A stretch of 12,895 nt of DNA from Candidatus Izemoplasma sp. (GCA_007116205.1 SKIY01000117.1:1-12895); one strand, 5' to 3'. Counted from the first letter of the stretch, positions 1 to 9,470 are shown. A program made the numbers and translations. Notes: generated by a model not told the origin, from the sequence alone.

Positions 1-1992
1 ACTCAGTAAATAAATAATAATAACTGCAATAAAAAGCGCAGCCCCAACCATGACATAAATCATAATCTGATACCACTGATTTAATGAATCCAATTGTTCA
101 ATCATATCCGTGCGGTGCACAATAAACGCACCACCCATCGATTCAACACGCGTCTCAGTATACAACCGATTAAACGTTGCATCCTCACCCGTAATCAGCG
201 TACTGATTATTGCGCGGTCATAATAAACAGATTCTCCAGGATAAACATCCGCAATCGCCACAACCGGAAGATCTACATCATACCCATAAGCAGAAACGGT
301 CACCGTATCACCAACATCTATACGCGTTAAATCATGAAAACTTTTAGAAATAACAAGCCCTTCAGATACTTTCGGTACGACACTATCACCATGCCGGTCC
401 CGCAACGTATAAAGCGTTGAATCCGCATCCAGTCCAATCAACGTCGCGCGCGTTTTTCCAACAAAAACCAAAATATCCAATCCTTTTTCATGACCTTCCT
501 TTTCACAATCCACCATATAATCACAATAAACAACGCTTTCATACGTATGTTCACCATAATAATCATGCATCGTTCGATTAAAAACATCACGCATTCCTAA
601 ACTGAGAAAAGCCAAATACAACCCTAAAAATATTCCAATAGCATAAACACTAACCTTCGCCCATTGACGAACCAACATAGACCCTTGCAACACACTTAAT
701 ATATCAAACTTACTAAGCAACTTTTTCAACCAGGCGATCCGTACTGGTTTTGCTTTATGCATTTTTGGTTCAATCAATAATACCGGTGAAGGTCTCACCA
801 TACTATTCAGCCGTAAAAACGTTAAAAACACTACAATACCCGTTGGCACAACAATCGCAATTAAGGCATCCGAAAACAAAAACGTAATATCCGCTTGCGG
901 CAACAAATAAATCCGCAAATACAACGCCTGCATCCAAGGTGCCGTATAATACCCTAACACATAGCCAATACTCAAAGACGTCACTGCAAACACTAATACC
1001 GCCACAACATACGGCATGACCATTTCTGAAGGTCGTACCCCTAAGGCTTTAAAAACACCCAAAGTACGCTTCTCTTCACTCATCGTTTTTGATACCATAA
1101 CCCCAACAATAACCATACCGATAACCGCAATAACAGCACTTAAAAATAGCCCTACTGCCTGACCACCATCAAGCTCCGCATAAATAGCGCCACTTCTTGG
1201 ATTATGTTCAGTTAATATCACCTGCTCAACAAATCCTAACCCCATCAAAGTCGTTTCAAACTCAACCGCGTCATAAGCGCCTGCAAATATACCTGCATAC
1301 TCAACATGTTGACTCGTATCTAGACCATCAAAATTCCCATCTGTCATCAACGCATATGTTTGATTCGCACTATCAAACATATAAAGATGTTCAAAAATGG
1401 GTAAATTATAATCTGGAAACAACACAAATCCACTAATAACAAACGATTGTTCATTAATCGTAACTTGATCCCCAATAGTTATATCATTCAAATCCGCATA
1501 TAAACGGCTAACCGCTACCTCACGATCGTTAGGCCAGTCTCCGTGTTCAATATAACTTTTATTTATCGTTTCCATATCTTTTAAAACGCGGACACGATGA
1601 CGCGTGTCTTCAGCCGTTAAAAACGTATCTTTATAAAACCTAACATCCATCGTTAATCCGTCATAACTGTGCTCTATAGCCAAACGTCTATGCTCAATAA
1701 TCGCTTGATAACAGCTTTGATTTGCATGTTTGATTTCAATGAGTGGTGTTTGTTCCTCAATACTGCAACTCAAATCAAACTGCACATCTGCACTGGTAAC
1801 ATAGCCGCGTGTCCCAACCATAAAATCTTCTTGTTCCGTCTCTTCAAAAAACGTTTCAGAAGCATCTTTTAAAGCCGTTACCGACATCGACATAACACTA
1901 TAAATAAAACCACTTACAACCAATAAAACGCCCAATAATAAAACCGTCAACCACTGTCTTTTAAATGTCATAAAAACATGTTTAAAAAACAT
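1..1992 (-). CDS. FtsX-like ABC transporter permease, C-terminus cut by window edge
   Basis: Membrane subunit that should pair with the ATPase encoded just upstream. Reading inward from the ATG at 1992-1990, the frame is open for 664 codons and runs off the window. Visible: a first membrane helix at about residues 14-36; a large outside domain to about 270; three helices at about 275-300, 325-350 and 368-394, with the FtsX-typical cytoplasmic stretch SEEKRTLGVFKALG between the first two; a helix at about 445-465; a second outside domain to about 640; and the first helix of the second FtsX block at 643-664. The last two helices, roughly 100 residues, should lie beyond the edge. The start overlaps the ATPase stop as TAATG, with GGAG at 2002-1999, so the two are translationally coupled. 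The layout is that of MacB/LolC-type mechanotransmission permeases, but the ectodomains do not tell me the substrate. Antimicrobial peptide export, lipoprotein or cell-wall-linked roles are all possible. Confidence 0.88.
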   Translation of the reverse strand, partial: MFFKHVFMTFKRQWLTVLLLGVLLVVSGFIYSVMSMSVTALKDASETFFEETEQEDFMVGTRGYVTSADVQFDLSCSIEEQTPLIEIKHANQSCYQAIIEHRRLAIEHSYDGLTMDVRFYKDTFLTAEDTRHRVRVLKDMETINKSYIEHGDWPNDREVAVSRLYADLNDITIGDQVTINEQSFVISGFVLFPDYNLPIFEHLYMFDSANQTYALMTDGNFDGLDTSQHVEYAGIFAGAYDAVEFETTLMGLGFVEQVILTEHNPRSGAIYAELDGGQAVGLFLSAVIAVIGMVIVGVMVSKTMSEEKRTLGVFKALGVRPSEMVMPYVVAVLVFAVTSLSIGYVLGYYTAPWMQALYLRIYLLPQADITFLFSDALIAIVVPTGIVVFLTFLRLNSMVRPSPVLLIEPKMHKAKPVRIAWLKKLLSKFDILSVLQGSMLVRQWAKVSVYAIGIFLGLYLAFLSLGMRDVFNRTMHDYYGEHTYESVVYCDYMVDCEKEGHEKGLDILVFVGKTRATLIGLDADSTLYTLRDRHGDSVVPKVSEGLVISKSFHDLTRIDVGDTVTVSAYGYDVDLPVVAIADVYPGESVYYDRAIISTLITGEDATFNRLYTETRVESMGGAFIVHRTDMIEQLDSLNQWYQIMIYVMVGAALFIAVIIIYLLS

Positions 1993-2693
1993 TACTCGCT
2001 CCAGCGAATATCTTTCGCAGCCACTGGGGTATTTTCAATAACCTCAACAATGTTCCCAGAGTTCATCTTAACAATACGATGCGCCAGTTTCGCAATACTC
2101 GCATTATGTGTAATCAATAAAATCGTGGTTTTGTACGTTTTATTTAATTGCTGTAAAATACCCAAAACATTCTTTCCCGTATCCTCATCTAAAGCCCCTG
2201 TTGGCTCATCACAAAACAACATCTTTGGCCGTTTTACTAAAGCTCTTGCAATAGACACCCGCTGCTGTTCCCCTCCTGAGAGTTGAAAAGGATACTTAGA
2301 CGCATGTTTATCCATACCAACATCTTCTAACAGCTTATCGACTGCTAATGGCTTATCGACCAACCGTGCGCCAATCAACACATTTTCACGTACCGTGAGC
2401 GTCTGCAACAGATTGTACTGTTGAAAAATAAACCCGACATGATGTCTCCGAAAGAGCGTTAACGCTTTTTCATTCATCGTATGAATATCAAAATCATCAA
2501 TCTTAATCGTTCCCTCATCCATACGATCTAATCCACTCATCACATTTAAAAGCGTACTTTTTCCAGACCCACTCGGTCCTAAAACAACAATAAATTGCCC
2601 CGCTTTAATATCCAAATCAACCTCATTTAATGCCTTCGTAGTTACCTCACCACTACCATAAGTCTTCGTAACACCTTTTAATTGAATGCCCAT
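1992..2693 (-). CDS. ABC transporter ATP-binding protein, MacB/LolD family
   Basis: Cytoplasmic ATPase (233 aa) that drives the downstream FtsX-type permease. All nucleotide-binding motifs are present: Walker A GPSGSGKST at residues 39-47; Q-loop in FIFQQYNLL; signature LSGGEQQR at about 137-144; Walker B MLFCDEPTGALD at about 157-168; and the H-loop histidine in LLITHN at about 195-199. The LSGGEQQRVSIARAL and DEPTGALD wording is typical of the LolD/MacB/YknY group rather than of nutrient importers. I chose the ATG at 2693 over the in-frame ATG at 2711, because GAGGTGAG at 2705-2698 sits at proper spacing before the former and falls inside the coding region of the latter. The gene lies 29 bases after addA with no terminator visible between them, and its TAA overlaps the permease ATG by one base. 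Substrate unknown. Confidence 0.95.
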   Translation of the reverse strand: MGIQLKGVTKTYGSGEVTTKALNEVDLDIKAGQFIVVLGPSGSGKSTLLNVMSGLDRMDEGTIKIDDFDIHTMNEKALTLFRRHHVGFIFQQYNLLQTLTVRENVLIGARLVDKPLAVDKLLEDVGMDKHASKYPFQLSGGEQQRVSIARALVKRPKMLFCDEPTGALDEDTGKNVLGILQQLNKTYKTTILLITHNASIAKLAHRIVKMNSGNIVEVIENTPVAAKDIRWSE

Positions 2694-2697
2694 ATCT

Positions 2698-2705
2698 CTC
2701 ACCTC
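2698..2705 (-). promoter_or_regulatory. Ribosome binding site deciding the ABC ATPase start
   Basis: GAGGTGAG on the minus strand, 4 bases before the ATG at 2693-2691. It lies downstream of the alternative ATG at 2711 and so supports the shorter protein. Confidence 0.7.
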
Positions 2706-2722
2706 AACCATATCTATTTTAC

Positions 2723-5700
2723 TTATAACACTTTTAAAAAGCGCTGATCAATAATCGAATACAAATAGCCTTTAATGAATTTATCTGTCATTTTTGATAA
2801 AACCGTGCGATACCCTTCAATTTGCTGAGCATACTCACGCTTATCAATCGCTTTTAACTTATAATCAATAATCACAAACGCATCTTCTGTCTCAACCAAT
2901 AAATCAATAAAACCTGTCGTCACTTCACCATCAGAATCAACCATAAATGGATACTCTTTATAAACAGCTTTAATCTCCAAGCTACGCATTAAATCGCTTG
3001 TAAAAAACGCCGCTAACAGGTCTTGGCTACGCTGATCTTTTGTAAGCGCCTTAATTTGTGGCATAAACGGCTTATGAAAATCAATGTTTTCTAAAAAGGC
3101 ATGCATCCGGTTCCCCTCGCGAATCGCTTCTAACGTCTGCGTACTTAACAAGCTATCAATATCTTTACTATACTTCGTCGTTATCGCACGTTCGTGTTGT
3201 AGCGCTTTATAATACGTTTTTGATTCAACCGCTCCCTCAACCGCCTTTAAACTAGGTTGATAATCACGGAAAGACGGATCAAGCTGATAATCCGACAACC
3301 GAATTCGCAGACAATTTTCAGAAAACCCATCCAGCACCGAATGCATAACACGCTCAAAAGAAGTATAAAACCGTCGGCGTTCTAACGCCTTAACAAGCCC
3401 TTTTTCATCTTTATGGAAGTGTATCTCACAATCGTCATGCAAAGGCACAATACACGCTTCTTGAGCGCGCGTTAAAGCCACATAAAGCACGCGTAACCGC
3501 TCTGATACATCTTCTTCTAAAAATGCCTCCTCATACAAATCAAATAAATACGACTTGCGCAACCCATCATCTTCATACGGAAACAAAAACCCAACCGTTG
3601 AATCAAAGACTGCTTGATGTTTCTGCCGGCGATTAAACCGTTTCATCAACGAAGGGACATAGACAATCGGAAACTCTAATCCCTTTGATTTATGAATCGT
3701 CATTAACCGCACACTTCCAGTACTATCAAGCCGCGCGGTATCGAAATCAACTTCTAAATCCGCTTCAACCAACGCATCAAAATAAATTACCAAGTCTTTC
3801 AAAGTATAACCCTCTAAAGCCAATCGTTCGACAATATTCTCAAGATACATCATCCGCTGTTTCGCTTCAAAAGTATCATCGAGAGCCGTCAGTTGCTCTG
3901 CAACCGCAAACTGCTTTAACACTTGATCAAAACTATCCACAATCGTCGCAGTTTCAGTCGCATGAGCGATGGCCATTATCGCATCGAAAAACGCATTAAA
4001 GGCTTTTTCAGAAAATGTATTTTTAAAAGGTCGTTGTTCCGGCAAAGCCAACAGCTGCTTCACAATCAAATCATCCGAAAAATCAAACACAAAACTGCGC
4101 ACTACACTTAAAAAGCAATGTTTAATATGCGCTTGATAATACGCATCGTCAGTAAAACAATGCACCAACTTTAACATATTGCGGTAAAAATCAATATCCA
4201 TCGCCGTCATAAACGGCGCACTACGCATCACCGTTAGCGGTACCCCCGCTAATTCAAATACCTTTTTAAATAAATCAAACTTTCCTGAAACACTCGCCAA
4301 AATAGCAAAGTCATCATACCGTGCTAACCGCAGAGTGTCTTGCTCGCGATCATACACCTTAACACGTCCAACCTTAGCCGCAATATCCTTCGCAATATAA
4401 AACATTTCCATCTCTTCAAAAGTCAACTGTTTCTTCTCAATATAATCCTCTACATCATCTTCAGTATAAAGCGCTACCGTTAACCCATAACGCAAATTAC
4501 TATCAGTATGTTCATCATAGGCAAGATTTCCATATCTTAAGGCTTGATCACTCGTGTAATCGACCCCGCCAATCGTCGCATCCATAATTGCACTAAATAG
4601 TTTATTTAAATCTCTCAAAACTTCCTTACGCGAGCGAAAATTCGCATTCAGTGCTATCGCTTCTCCCGCATCCGTTAACGCATAACGTGATAGCTTTTGT
4701 GTAAACAACTTCGGCTCCGCATGTCTAAAACGATAAATCGATTGTTTAACATCGCCAACTTGAAACACATTATCATTAGCAATTAACTCAATAAAACGCT
4801 CCTGCAAATGATTGGTATCTTGATACTCATCTACCATAATCTCAGCAACATCATTTCGCAACCGCGTCCGAACTTGTTCATGCTCTTCTAATATTTTAAT
4901 TGTCAACCGCGCCACACTCGCAAAAGTCATAACCTCATGTGAAATCTGATAAGCCATAAACGCCTCATCAAACCGACGCAATAATTCACAAACAATCTCA
5001 AGATGTTCACTGCTTTTATAATATTGCTGACGATGTTCATCTTTACTATAAACCAAGCGCCCAACAATCTCTTTATACATGTCACTCAACTGTTTTCTTA
5101 CCAGTTTTAAAGCCTCCGACTCAGCATCGCCATCAACTTTCTTTAACGCAGCCGAAACTTTATGTAAGGTTGGAAAACCACCAAGATTGGCCACACTATC
5201 CTTAATATCCTCATACTTATCCGCTTTAAATAGCGTACAAAAATGCTTATAAACACCTTCAATATATTCAAGCGATGCCTCATAATGACAAAGTGCTTTC
5301 GCATCTAAAATAGCATCTTCAAAATTCGATATCATCTCTTTTAACAAATACACATACGCAGAAAAAGTCTTTTCAAAATGCGCCTCAGTAAACTGCGCCA
5401 CACCAAATTGGTCCAATGCTGCATCGATATTCGTATAAAAGCTTAACTGCGTATACATTTGTAACAATAAATTAACCAATCGTTGATCATTTTTCACTTC
5501 AAAAGCACGAACAAAAGCTTCAAATCGCTTATCTTTCGCTTGGTAATACGTCTCAAAAATATCTTCTAAGATTTTTCGTTGACGAATTTCTAAAGCCGCC
5601 GTATCTCCTATCGCTACTTTCGATGAAATATTATAGACATGACCATACGTTTTTAACAAATAAAGCGCATAACTATCAAATGTACGGATATGCGCCATAT

Positions 5701-5956
5701 CCAAAGTTTCTAAAGCCGATGCTGCTACCGCAGTATCCTCTTTTAAAAGCTTCTTACGGATGCGTAGTTTCATCTCTTTAGCCGCCGCATTGGTAAACGT
5801 CAAAACCACCAACCGATCAACCATCACATTATTTCTAATTTTTTCGATGACGCGCTCACTTAATACCGCCGTTTTACCACTACCAGCGCCCGCACTGATC
5901 AACAAATTTTTCCCCGTCGTATGGATTGCTTTTGACTGTTGTTTAGTAAACCGCAT
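2723..5956 (-). CDS. addA: ATP-dependent helicase/nuclease subunit A (AddA)
   Basis: Helicase and 3'-strand nuclease subunit of the AddAB complex, which resects double-strand breaks for RecA loading. The 1077-residue protein is shorter than the roughly 1230 residues of B. subtilis AddA. Superfamily 1A motifs in order: Q motif FTKQQ (3-7); Walker A AGAGSGKT (22-29); motif Ia LTFTNAAAKEM (52-62); DExx box VDEYQDT (about 373-381); motif III VFQVGDVKQSIYRF (about 396-409); motif IV ANFRSR (about 437-442); motif V RLMTIHKSKGLEFPIVY (about 748-766); motif VI LRVLYVALTRAQE (about 819-832). The C-terminal RecB-type nuclease has its histidine in MHAFLE (about 950), the acidic GFIDLL (about 1013) and IIDYKLK (about 1030), so it looks active. 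The start is fixed by AGGGAGG at 5970-5964 and a TAATG overlap with the addB stop. No frameshift or missing motif seen. Confidence 0.97.
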   Translation of the reverse strand: MRFTKQQSKAIHTTGKNLLISAGAGSGKTAVLSERVIEKIRNNVMVDRLVVLTFTNAAAKEMKLRIRKKLLKEDTAVAASALETLDMAHIRTFDSYALYLLKTYGHVYNISSKVAIGDTAALEIRQRKILEDIFETYYQAKDKRFEAFVRAFEVKNDQRLVNLLLQMYTQLSFYTNIDAALDQFGVAQFTEAHFEKTFSAYVYLLKEMISNFEDAILDAKALCHYEASLEYIEGVYKHFCTLFKADKYEDIKDSVANLGGFPTLHKVSAALKKVDGDAESEALKLVRKQLSDMYKEIVGRLVYSKDEHRQQYYKSSEHLEIVCELLRRFDEAFMAYQISHEVMTFASVARLTIKILEEHEQVRTRLRNDVAEIMVDEYQDTNHLQERFIELIANDNVFQVGDVKQSIYRFRHAEPKLFTQKLSRYALTDAGEAIALNANFRSRKEVLRDLNKLFSAIMDATIGGVDYTSDQALRYGNLAYDEHTDSNLRYGLTVALYTEDDVEDYIEKKQLTFEEMEMFYIAKDIAAKVGRVKVYDREQDTLRLARYDDFAILASVSGKFDLFKKVFELAGVPLTVMRSAPFMTAMDIDFYRNMLKLVHCFTDDAYYQAHIKHCFLSVVRSFVFDFSDDLIVKQLLALPEQRPFKNTFSEKAFNAFFDAIMAIAHATETATIVDSFDQVLKQFAVAEQLTALDDTFEAKQRMMYLENIVERLALEGYTLKDLVIYFDALVEADLEVDFDTARLDSTGSVRLMTIHKSKGLEFPIVYVPSLMKRFNRRQKHQAVFDSTVGFLFPYEDDGLRKSYLFDLYEEAFLEEDVSERLRVLYVALTRAQEACIVPLHDDCEIHFHKDEKGLVKALERRRFYTSFERVMHSVLDGFSENCLRIRLSDYQLDPSFRDYQPSLKAVEGAVESKTYYKALQHERAITTKYSKDIDSLLSTQTLEAIREGNRMHAFLENIDFHKPFMPQIKALTKDQRSQDLLAAFFTSDLMRSLEIKAVYKEYPFMVDSDGEVTTGFIDLLVETEDAFVIIDYKLKAIDKREYAQQIEGYRTVLSKMTDKFIKGYLYSIIDQRFLKVL

Positions 5957-8409
5957 TACAATCCCTCCCTATGTCGCTTAAGCCACGCAAACAACGTTTC
6001 TTCATCCGCTGGAATCTCTACCGTTTGATAATCATCAGCGCGCTTATAACAAACATCATTAAATGGACAATAGGTACAACTAAGATCTTTATGTTTTTCA
6101 TCACGCTTCGGATCAATCGCAAAATCCCCTGCCAAAATATGATCAATCGCCGTTTCAATTAACGCTTCAAGATGTTCAACTAACAACGCCAAATCATCTG
6201 TTTCATACCGCTTAACCGATTTATAAAAATCACCATCACGTTTAAAACGCATGCCTTGGATAAAACTATCTTCATCCGCATCGTGATCAATCTGTAAAAC
6301 CTCATCAACATGATTAACCGTATAACCCTTCCACTTTAAAGCATCTTTAAACAACACCTCATCGGATTGATCTGGCTGTAAAATCTGTTTTGACTTTAAC
6401 AAGGTTTGTTCATAAAAACCACTAATCTCGCGAACATCCCCTTGCGTTGCATCTAAGTAAAGAATCACATAAAACAATAACTGTGCATTCAACCCATAAA
6501 TTGCATGTTTCAACTGTAACGTTGGTTTCCCTGTTTTATAATCGAGTAAAACAACGCCCAACCCTTTTTCAGTTTCACGTTTTAACACCTTATCAATAAT
6601 CCCAGTTAACACCGCTTTATCATATTTTTTCTCATAACGGCGTTCACGGTCAACAACATCATATGAAGACCGACTGTGCTGCGCGCTGATTTCATCTAGT
6701 ACCGCTTGAACAACCCGCTTACTTTCACGCATAAAATACATCGTTTTTGCAGAAATATCACTGCGTCCACTAAAAATTTCTGCTAAAACACGATCATAAA
6801 ACGCATCATCTATGGTTTCTTCTAATAACCCCTGCTCTAACACACGATGGAAATAATTTCCTAAATCCAGTGCCAAATGCTCCTCAAAAGGCTCAACGTT
6901 TAAAACACTTTCCAACAAAAAACGGAATTTACAACTAAAATAAATATTCAACCGACTAAAAGACAATTTCAAAGGTACTTTTACGACCCGCTGAAGCGTC
7001 TCAATACCTAAGCCAGTAAAGCGATTATCAAACCGCTTAATCGTATCTTTAACCTGTGGATAAAGCGTCGTTAAAGCATCAGAACGCGTCCCATAAAGCA
7101 CATAATCATCATACGCCTCTTTACTAATAACCTTATCAAAAGCATACGCATACGGCTGTTTTAACAAATCGTTTACAACCCATTCTCTAACCGGTAATAC
7201 CCGTAAAATTTCTTCTAAAAACGCCGAAGGATAATACCCTTCAGTTAAGCCTTCAGAAGCATATGAAAAATAAACATTCGGAATCTGAGTCACCATCTCA
7301 AAATACCATGCTTTTCGTTGCTTATTAAGCATATCCGCTGTATCATAACCAATCATTTTCTTCTCTTTTTTACTCAGCAAATCCGTTTCACTCACAAATG
7401 CTGGAAAATAAGCCTCCGCACACCCGATCGCAAAAAGATGCGTGACTTGTTCTACATCAATATTCATCCCTGTCGTCACGGTCACAGCACGCTTAAACAT
7501 TCCTTCACGATACGGTGTTGTTTCTAAAACATAACGGATACTTTCAAGCAAATCTTCAATCGGTTCATCCCCTTCAACAAAAGGATTGACCGCATGCAGT
7601 ATCTTATGATATAACCGCAGCCCATCACGCGGTTTAATTAACTCTAACGCCTCACTTAAAGCCGTAAACGCATCACCGCTCATCGACTTTAAAATATCAT
7701 AAAAGCGCTGCGTAATCTGATAATGCCAAAGCACACGCATGTCTTGAGTATTGATTGGAATCCCAAACTGATGAAACAACCGTTTAAGATACGGGCGATA
7801 CTCCCCAACCCCACATGAAACAGCAACCGAATCCAAAGCAACCCCAGACATTTCTAAATCGCGTATTTCAGCCGCGACAGAAGCAATCTCACGCTCAACA
7901 TCATCAAAAAAGTGATATTGCAATGTTTGAGAAATAGACGGTTCATCGTTAGGGATTTCAAGGTATGGTTCAATAGTCTCTAACACCTCTAACGCCATAT
8001 TAATTTTAGAATCCTTTTTATCTAAATCGACAATAATAGCCTTATCTTTAAAAAGTAACGCTTGCTCAGCGGTCGTGATAATCAACCCTTTTTTGATTAA
8101 ATGCGTCTTTAATGCAAGTAACTCTTTTAACGTTTCTGTTACGGCATTTTCTTCGTTAATAAAATACAAAAAATCTAACCAAGGTTCAACGACATGCATC
8201 TTTTTATCAAAAAAACTTGCTGTTTCAAATACCGCACGCTTATCATAAGCAAACAGTACTTTTTCTACCAAATCATGTACATGCATAAACTGCATAGCCT
8301 TAAAAACATGCGCTTCTCCTAAGCGTTTTAAGACCGCACGTTGTTTATATGGCTCCGTAATGACGAGTACCGGACGATTCGCTTTTACAATCGCATCATA
8401 CAATTTCAT
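5956..8409 (-). CDS. addB: AddB/RexB-type nuclease subunit B, lacking Walker A
   Basis: Partner of AddA; it supplies the second nuclease and the iron-sulfur-stapled domain. It is 817 residues long, against roughly 1100-1170 for well-known AddB/RexB proteins, so it is compact. The C-terminal nuclease shows histidine in GNYFHRVLEQG (about 519), GIIDKV (about 604) and LDYKTG with D623 and K625. The four-cysteine cluster is complete: C493 (YFSCKFRF) upstream, then C778, C781 and C787 in the CTYCPFNDVC motif. The N-terminus begins almost directly at a strand resembling the second beta strand of AddB (PVLVITEPYKQ) and has no GxxGxGKS loop. A stop codon two codons upstream in the same frame (the rlmN TAA at 8415-8413) rules out an N-terminal extension. 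AAGGGG about 8 bases before the ATG is the ribosome binding site. Lack of Walker A is also, as I recall, a trait of streptococcal RexB. Confidence 0.93.
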   Translation of the reverse strand: MKLYDAIVKANRPVLVITEPYKQRAVLKRLGEAHVFKAMQFMHVHDLVEKVLFAYDKRAVFETASFFDKKMHVVEPWLDFLYFINEENAVTETLKELLALKTHLIKKGLIITTAEQALLFKDKAIIVDLDKKDSKINMALEVLETIEPYLEIPNDEPSISQTLQYHFFDDVEREIASVAAEIRDLEMSGVALDSVAVSCGVGEYRPYLKRLFHQFGIPINTQDMRVLWHYQITQRFYDILKSMSGDAFTALSEALELIKPRDGLRLYHKILHAVNPFVEGDEPIEDLLESIRYVLETTPYREGMFKRAVTVTTGMNIDVEQVTHLFAIGCAEAYFPAFVSETDLLSKKEKKMIGYDTADMLNKQRKAWYFEMVTQIPNVYFSYASEGLTEGYYPSAFLEEILRVLPVREWVVNDLLKQPYAYAFDKVISKEAYDDYVLYGTRSDALTTLYPQVKDTIKRFDNRFTGLGIETLQRVVKVPLKLSFSRLNIYFSCKFRFLLESVLNVEPFEEHLALDLGNYFHRVLEQGLLEETIDDAFYDRVLAEIFSGRSDISAKTMYFMRESKRVVQAVLDEISAQHSRSSYDVVDRERRYEKKYDKAVLTGIIDKVLKRETEKGLGVVLLDYKTGKPTLQLKHAIYGLNAQLLFYVILYLDATQGDVREISGFYEQTLLKSKQILQPDQSDEVLFKDALKWKGYTVNHVDEVLQIDHDADEDSFIQGMRFKRDGDFYKSVKRYETDDLALLVEHLEALIETAIDHILAGDFAIDPKRDEKHKDLSCTYCPFNDVCYKRADDYQTVEIPADEETLFAWLKRHREGL

Positions 8410-8412
8410 AAC

Positions 8413-9444
8413 TTATACCCCTTGTTTTTTTACCTTAGTTCGCAATTGTCCACACGCCGCATCAATATCTGAACCGCGCTCTTTCCGCAGTGTTGCATTA
8501 ATGCCTCTTTTCAAAAGCTGTGCATGAAAGGCTTGTGCATCTTCTTCTTGACTCGGTTTATAAGAAAATTCTAACACCGGATTATACCGAATCAAATTAA
8601 CGTATGCATTAATCCCTCTAATCTTATCAGATAACAAGTTAGCATGTTTAATTTGATCATTCACCCCTGCTAATAAAATATACTCAAACGTCACACGACG
8701 ATTGGTTTCGTCCACATAACGCCTAACACTAGCTAATAAAGCGTTCATCGGATAAACATCATTAATCTTCATCAATTTAGAACGAATCTCATCATTTGGT
8801 GCATGCAAACTGATCGCTAAATTCACCTGCGTTTTCCGTTTCGCAAACGCATCAATTTTCGGCACAATTCCACTTGTTGAAACCGTAATATGTCGTGCAC
8901 CGATTTCAAACCCATGCGGGTTATTAATAATATCAATAAAGTCCATCACAGCGTCATAATTATCAAACGGTTCTCCCGTTCCCATAATAACAACATGAGA
9001 AACACGTTCTTGTTCAACCATTTCAACCCCAACAACCTGCATCACCATTTCTGCAACCGTCAAATTACGAACCCGCTTTTCCAGCCCGGACGCACAAAAA
9101 GAACAGCCAATATTACACCCAACTTGCGTTGTTACACATAAACTTTTACCATAATCATGCTGCATTAAAACCGCTTCGATCAAATGATCATCCGTTAACT
9201 TAAACAAATACTTCTTCGTACCATCAGCCGCCACTTGCTTATGAAAAAGTTCCAACTGTTCAAGCGTAAATGTACGATTTAAATACGCTCGTAATTTCAC
9301 ACTTAAGTTTAACATCGCATCAAAATCGACCACCTTATGGCGGTAAATCCAATTAAAAATCTGCTTAGCATTAAAAGCCTTAAATCCTGCATCGACAAGA
9401 TGTAATTCCAAAGATTTCAATGTTTCGTTATATATGTTTTTCAT
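8413..9444 (-). CDS. rlmN: Dual-specificity rRNA/tRNA adenine-C2 methyltransferase RlmN
   Basis: Radical-SAM enzyme that methylates C2 of A2503 in 23S rRNA and, in many bacteria, A37 of some tRNAs. From the ATG at 9444 the protein has 343 residues, the usual size. The radical-SAM cluster motif CxxxCxxC is in VGCNIGCSFCASG (C110, C114, C117). The C-terminal RGSDIDAACGQLR carries the methyl-carrying cysteine (C331). The phrases MGTGEPFDNYDAV, HITVSTSGIVP and NLAISLHAPND are the family's SAM and substrate-binding strands. This is RlmN rather than Cfr, judging from the AACGQLR ending and the housekeeping context. A GTG nine bases upstream (9453) is in frame but lies inside the AGGTGA ribosome binding site, so it is not the start. 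The gene leads the rlmN-addB-addA unit, with only 3 bases before addB. Confidence 0.96.
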   Translation of the reverse strand: MKNIYNETLKSLELHLVDAGFKAFNAKQIFNWIYRHKVVDFDAMLNLSVKLRAYLNRTFTLEQLELFHKQVAADGTKKYLFKLTDDHLIEAVLMQHDYGKSLCVTTQVGCNIGCSFCASGLEKRVRNLTVAEMVMQVVGVEMVEQERVSHVVIMGTGEPFDNYDAVMDFIDIINNPHGFEIGARHITVSTSGIVPKIDAFAKRKTQVNLAISLHAPNDEIRSKLMKINDVYPMNALLASVRRYVDETNRRVTFEYILLAGVNDQIKHANLLSDKIRGINAYVNLIRYNPVLEFSYKPSQEEDAQAFHAQLLKRGINATLRKERGSDIDAACGQLRTKVKKQGV

Positions 9445-9449
9445 CCTAA

Positions 9450-9455
9450 TCACCT
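9450..9455 (-). promoter_or_regulatory. Ribosome binding site deciding the rlmN start
   Basis: AGGTGA on the minus strand, 5 bases from the ATG at 9444. The competing GTG at 9453 is part of this motif and would have no ribosome binding site of its own. Confidence 0.65.
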
Positions 9456-9461
9456 GTCAAC

Positions 9462-9470
9462 ATTATACCA
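9462..9470 (-). promoter_or_regulatory. Extended -10 promoter element for rlmN-addB-addA
   Basis: TGGTATAAT reads on the minus strand: a perfect TATAAT preceded by the TGn extension. No good -35 is visible at normal spacing, which an extended -10 can tolerate. The transcript would start about 11 bases before the rlmN ATG, so the leader is very short. It follows the terminator of the upstream gene directly, which makes a promoter here expected. Confidence 0.55.

Noticed and set aside
94..1872. Plus-strand open frames of 67-79 codons (94-330, 1197-1436, 1669-1872)
   Set aside because: They lie opposite the continuous minus-strand permease frame, have no ribosome binding sites, and their products have no recognisable domain.
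1978..2286. Plus-strand open frame of 102 codons with a hydrophobic middle
   Set aside because: It is antisense to the ABC ATPase, whose full motif set is intact. The hydrophobicity is a side effect of the complementary codons.
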